Origin: Bryobacterales bacterium
GTDB taxonomy: Bacteria > Acidobacteriota > Terriglobia > Bryobacterales > Bryobacteraceae
Reading direction: 5' to 3'
NCBI GenBank assembly: GCA_003142355.1
Contig: PLMF01000103.1
Span: 5,936-13,332, forward strand
DNA: 7,397 nucleotides
The notes under the pieces are model-generated. The model was not told the origin of the DNA. It did no database searches and saw only the letters and a list, made by a program, of their open reading frames with translations. Position numbers and translations under genes: made by a program. Below, one piece after another: positions 4,636-7,397 of this stretch (position 1 is its first letter; each line of letters starts with the position of its first letter).

Positions 4636-7397
4636 ATGATCCGCGCCCTGGTCGATTACGCGCTCAACAACCGCCTGATGGTGATGGCGGCAGCCATACT
4701 GGTGCTGATCTGGGGCGCCATATCGTTTCACAACCTGCCCGTGGAAGCGTATCCCGACGTGGCCAACAACTACGTGCAGGTGATCACGCAATGGCCCGGC
4801 CGGGCCGCCGAGGAGGTGGAGCAGCAGGTTACCATTCCCATCGAGACCGTGATGAACGGAATTCCACACCTGGAGCATCTGCGGTCCACGTCGCTTTTCG
4901 GGCTCTCCAGCGTGATGCTGATATTCGACGACCAGTCGGAGAACGACTGGAACCGGCAGAAAGTGCTCGAGCGGGTATCCACGGCGACGCTTCCGAACGC
5001 CATTCAGCCGCAGATCGGGACGGATTTCAGCCCGGTCGGCCAGATCTTCTTCTACACGCTAAAGAGCACCAACCCGCAATACGACGTGATGGACTTGAAG
5101 TCGCTGGAAGACTGGGTTCTGGAGAAGCAATTCAAGTCGGTGCCGAATGTCGTCGATGTGTCGAGCCTTGGGGGCGCGACGCGCGAATACCAGGTCCGCG
5201 TCGATCCGGACAAGCTGATCTCGTACGGGCTGAGTATCGGCCAGGTGGAGCAGCAACTTGCGAACAACAACGTGAACGCAGGCGGAAGTTTCATCGAAGA
5301 AGGCCTTCAGCAGGTGAACGTTCGCGCCATCGGCCTGCTCAAGACCGTTCGCGACATCGAAGAAACGGTGATTAAGACTCAAAACGGAACGGCGCTGCGG
5401 GTCAAGGACATCGCCAGTGTGATGCAAGGCCCGAAGATCCGGCTGGGCCGGAATGGGAAGGCGATTCACCGTGAGGATGGCCGCATCATCGATAACGATG
5501 ACGTGGTCGAAGGCATCGTGCTCTTGCGGAAAGGCGCCAACGCGGACTCGACGTTGGACGGCATACACGACAAGATGAAGGAACTGAATGAACGCATCCT
5601 TCCTCCCGGCGTGAAGGTTGTTCCGTTTCTCGACCGCAGCGACCTGGTCCACCTCACCACCCACACAGTCCTCCACAACCTGACCGAGGGCATTCTGCTG
5701 GTGGTGCTGATCCTTTTCATGTTTCTGGGGAATGTCCGCGGCGCGCTCATCGTGGCGCTGACCATCCCGTTCTCGCTGTTGTTCGCATGCATCTGCCTCA
5801 GCCTGATCCACGTTCCGGCGAACCTGTTGTCGCTAGGAGCGCTGGATTTCGGGATGGTGGTGGAAGGCGCGGTGGTGATGGTGGAGAACATCGTGCGATA
5901 CCTGGGCCGCAAGCGTGAGGCGGGGACCGCGCTGGGATCGACACGCGAAGCTGCGCACGAGGTGCAGAGGCCGGTGTTCTACTCCATCGGCATCATCATT
6001 ACGGCGTACCTGCCGATCTTCACGCTACAACGCGTGGAGGGGCGCCTGTTCAAGCCCATGGCATGGACGGTATCGTTCGCGCTGCTGGGCTCGCTGCTGT
6101 TTTCGATGATCGTCGCGCCGGTCGTTTCCAGCCTCTTTTTTGGCAAGCACGTTCGCGAGTGGCACAACCCGGCGATGGTTTGGATTACGCTGGCATACCG
6201 CCACGCCCTTCACCTGGCGATCCGGCTTCGCTGGGTAACCCTGACGGTGGCGGTGGGGGCGGTGGCCCTCTCGTGGTATCTCACCACCAGCGGCATCATC
6301 GGCTCGGAGTTTCTGCCGCACCTCGACGAGGGCGCCGTCTGGGTACGCGGCACATTGGCCCCAAGCACTGGACCCACCGAAAGCATCCGCCTCGCCAATC
6401 AGGTTCGGCCGCTGCTGGCCTCTTTCCCGGAGGTCAGGGTGGCGACCAGCCAGGTAGGACGGGCCGACGATGGAACGGATACCACCGGCTTCTTCAACAC
6501 GGAATACTTTGTCGATCTCAAACCCAAGGCGCAGTGGCGGCCCATCTTCCACCAGAACAAAGAGGAACTGATCGCCGCCATGAATCGGGAACTGGAGAAG
6601 ATCCCCGGCGCGTTATGGAATTTCTCCCAGCCCATCGCCGACAACATGGAGGAGGCGGTGAGCGGAGTGAAAGGCCAGCTTGCCATCAAGATTTACGGCG
6701 ACGACTTGAAGGTGCTGGAAGCCAAGGGCGAAGAAATCGTCGGTGTCATGCACACGGTGCGCGGCATCGCGGACCTCGGCCTGTTTCGTGTGATCGGCCA
6801 GCCCAACCTGGAGTTCACGGTGGACCGCGCGCGGGCGGCCCGATATGGAATCAATGTAGCCGACGTTCAGGACGCGATTGAGACCGCCGTCGGAGGGAAG
6901 GCCGTGACCCAGGTGCTCCAGGGCGAGCAGCGCTACGACCTGGTGGTGCGTTATCAGGCGCCCTACCGGAGCACCCGGGAGGCGATTGAGAACATCCGCC
7001 TGGTGAGCCCTTCCGGCGAGCGCGTTTCTCTGGCGCAGCTTGCCGGAGTCGAGGTGCTGGATGGCGCATCGGAAATCTATCGGGAAGCCAATTCGCGCTA
7101 CGTGGCCATCAAGTACAGCGTGCCCGTCCGCGACCTCGGAAGCACGGTCGAGGAGGCCATGAGCAAGGTGACCCGGCAAGTGAAGCTTCCCACGGGTTAC
7201 CACATCGATTGGGCCGGCGAGTATGAGAGCCAGAAGCGCTCGTCGAAGCGCCTCATGATTGTCTTGCCGATCACCATTCTGGTGATTTGCCTGATTCTCT
7301 ACACCATGTTCCAGGATTTCAAGTGGGTGATGCTGATTCTCGCCAACGTGGCGATGGCGCCGATTGGCGGCCTGGTGGCGCTATTGATCACGCATAC
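4636..7397 (+). CDS. czcA: Heavy-metal efflux RND pump, CzcA/CusA family (partial, 3' end outside window)
   Basis: The inner-membrane, proton-driven pump of the tripartite system; 920 codons are visible without a stop, against about 1,020-1,070 in the family. A first membrane helix (about residues 14-31) is followed by a periplasmic porter domain. Next comes the HME-type core: EDGRIIDNDDVVEGIVLLRKGAN, the proline-rich PPGVKVVPFLDRSDL, and helices at about 354-370, 372-390 and 396-418. The TM4 proton-relay motif reads DFGMVVEGAVVMVEN with D404, E410 and E417. These match D402, D408 and E415 of Cupriavidus CzcA, except that the middle Asp is Glu. After TM7 (about 534-551) comes the second porter domain (SEFLPHLDEGAVWVRG, GRADDGTDTTGFFNTEYFVDLKP), then TM8 (about 873-892). 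The motif class suggests export of divalent cations such as Co, Zn, Cd or Ni rather than Cu/Ag, but the metal is inferred. The start follows AAGG at 8 nt. The gene is probably co-transcribed with the two upstream genes despite the gap. Confidence 0.95.
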   Translation, partial: MIRALVDYALNNRLMVMAAAILVLIWGAISFHNLPVEAYPDVANNYVQVITQWPGRAAEEVEQQVTIPIETVMNGIPHLEHLRSTSLFGLSSVMLIFDDQSENDWNRQKVLERVSTATLPNAIQPQIGTDFSPVGQIFFYTLKSTNPQYDVMDLKSLEDWVLEKQFKSVPNVVDVSSLGGATREYQVRVDPDKLISYGLSIGQVEQQLANNNVNAGGSFIEEGLQQVNVRAIGLLKTVRDIEETVIKTQNGTALRVKDIASVMQGPKIRLGRNGKAIHREDGRIIDNDDVVEGIVLLRKGANADSTLDGIHDKMKELNERILPPGVKVVPFLDRSDLVHLTTHTVLHNLTEGILLVVLILFMFLGNVRGALIVALTIPFSLLFACICLSLIHVPANLLSLGALDFGMVVEGAVVMVENIVRYLGRKREAGTALGSTREAAHEVQRPVFYSIGIIITAYLPIFTLQRVEGRLFKPMAWTVSFALLGSLLFSMIVAPVVSSLFFGKHVREWHNPAMVWITLAYRHALHLAIRLRWVTLTVAVGAVALSWYLTTSGIIGSEFLPHLDEGAVWVRGTLAPSTGPTESIRLANQVRPLLASFPEVRVATSQVGRADDGTDTTGFFNTEYFVDLKPKAQWRPIFHQNKEELIAAMNRELEKIPGALWNFSQPIADNMEEAVSGVKGQLAIKIYGDDLKVLEAKGEEIVGVMHTVRGIADLGLFRVIGQPNLEFTVDRARAARYGINVADVQDAIETAVGGKAVTQVLQGEQRYDLVVRYQAPYRSTREAIENIRLVSPSGERVSLAQLAGVEVLDGASEIYREANSRYVAIKYSVPVRDLGSTVEEAMSKVTRQVKLPTGYHIDWAGEYESQKRSSKRLMIVLPITILVICLILYTMFQDFKWVMLILANVAMAPIGGLVALLITH

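Noticed and set aside
4307..4639. Open frame spanning the adaptor end and the repeat element
   Set aside because: It is out of frame with the adaptor, and its sequence is only the translation of hairpin DNA. No ribosome site or motif supports it.
1..7397. CRISPR array, tRNA, rRNA, transposase or phage genes
   Set aside because: No regularly spaced repeats, no cloverleaf-like segment and no transposase or integrase motifs were found on reading the window.

Overview
The window is a high-GC chromosomal segment from a Gram-negative (diderm) bacterium. It encodes an outer-membrane channel with a signal peptide, a periplasmic adaptor lipoprotein and an inner-membrane RND pump. The style of the dispersed palindromic repeats and the long unstructured 'shadow' frames remind me of Acidobacteriota of the Solibacter/Bryobacter type. 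That is recollection and inference, not a database result.

Left part (2-1835, minus strand): a two-component system transcribed leftwards. A membrane-bound PAS/HisKA sensor kinase (1835 to 390) overlaps by about 50 bp the start of a NarL/LuxR-type response regulator (439 to the left edge). The regulator is cut off by the window, so its DNA-binding domain is not visible.

Middle (1836-2073): a divergent control region of about 240 bp. It holds a small inverted repeat near the kinase start, a 9-bp direct repeat at 22-bp spacing, an AT-rich patch, and a long nested palindrome (1995-2072) that ends directly before the first efflux gene.

Right part (2074-7397, plus strand): a czcCBA-type tripartite heavy-metal efflux operon. 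It encodes an outer-membrane TolC/CzcC-like channel, a CzcB-like lipoprotein adaptor overlapping it by 4 bp (ATGA), and a CzcA-like HME-RND pump (920 codons visible; only about the last tenth missing). Between the adaptor and the pump lies a 169-bp gap filled by a 124-bp repeat element with matching ends (4500-4623) and four internal hairpins. The pump's ribosome binding site begins on the first base after it.

Working together: the three right-hand proteins should form one envelope-spanning, proton-driven cation exporter. The divergent two-component system is a plausible but unproven regulator. I see no clearly new biological system. The points most worth a second look are the Asp-to-Glu change in the pump's proton-relay motif, the two structured repeats placed exactly at translation starts, and the direct repeat in the divergent promoter region.
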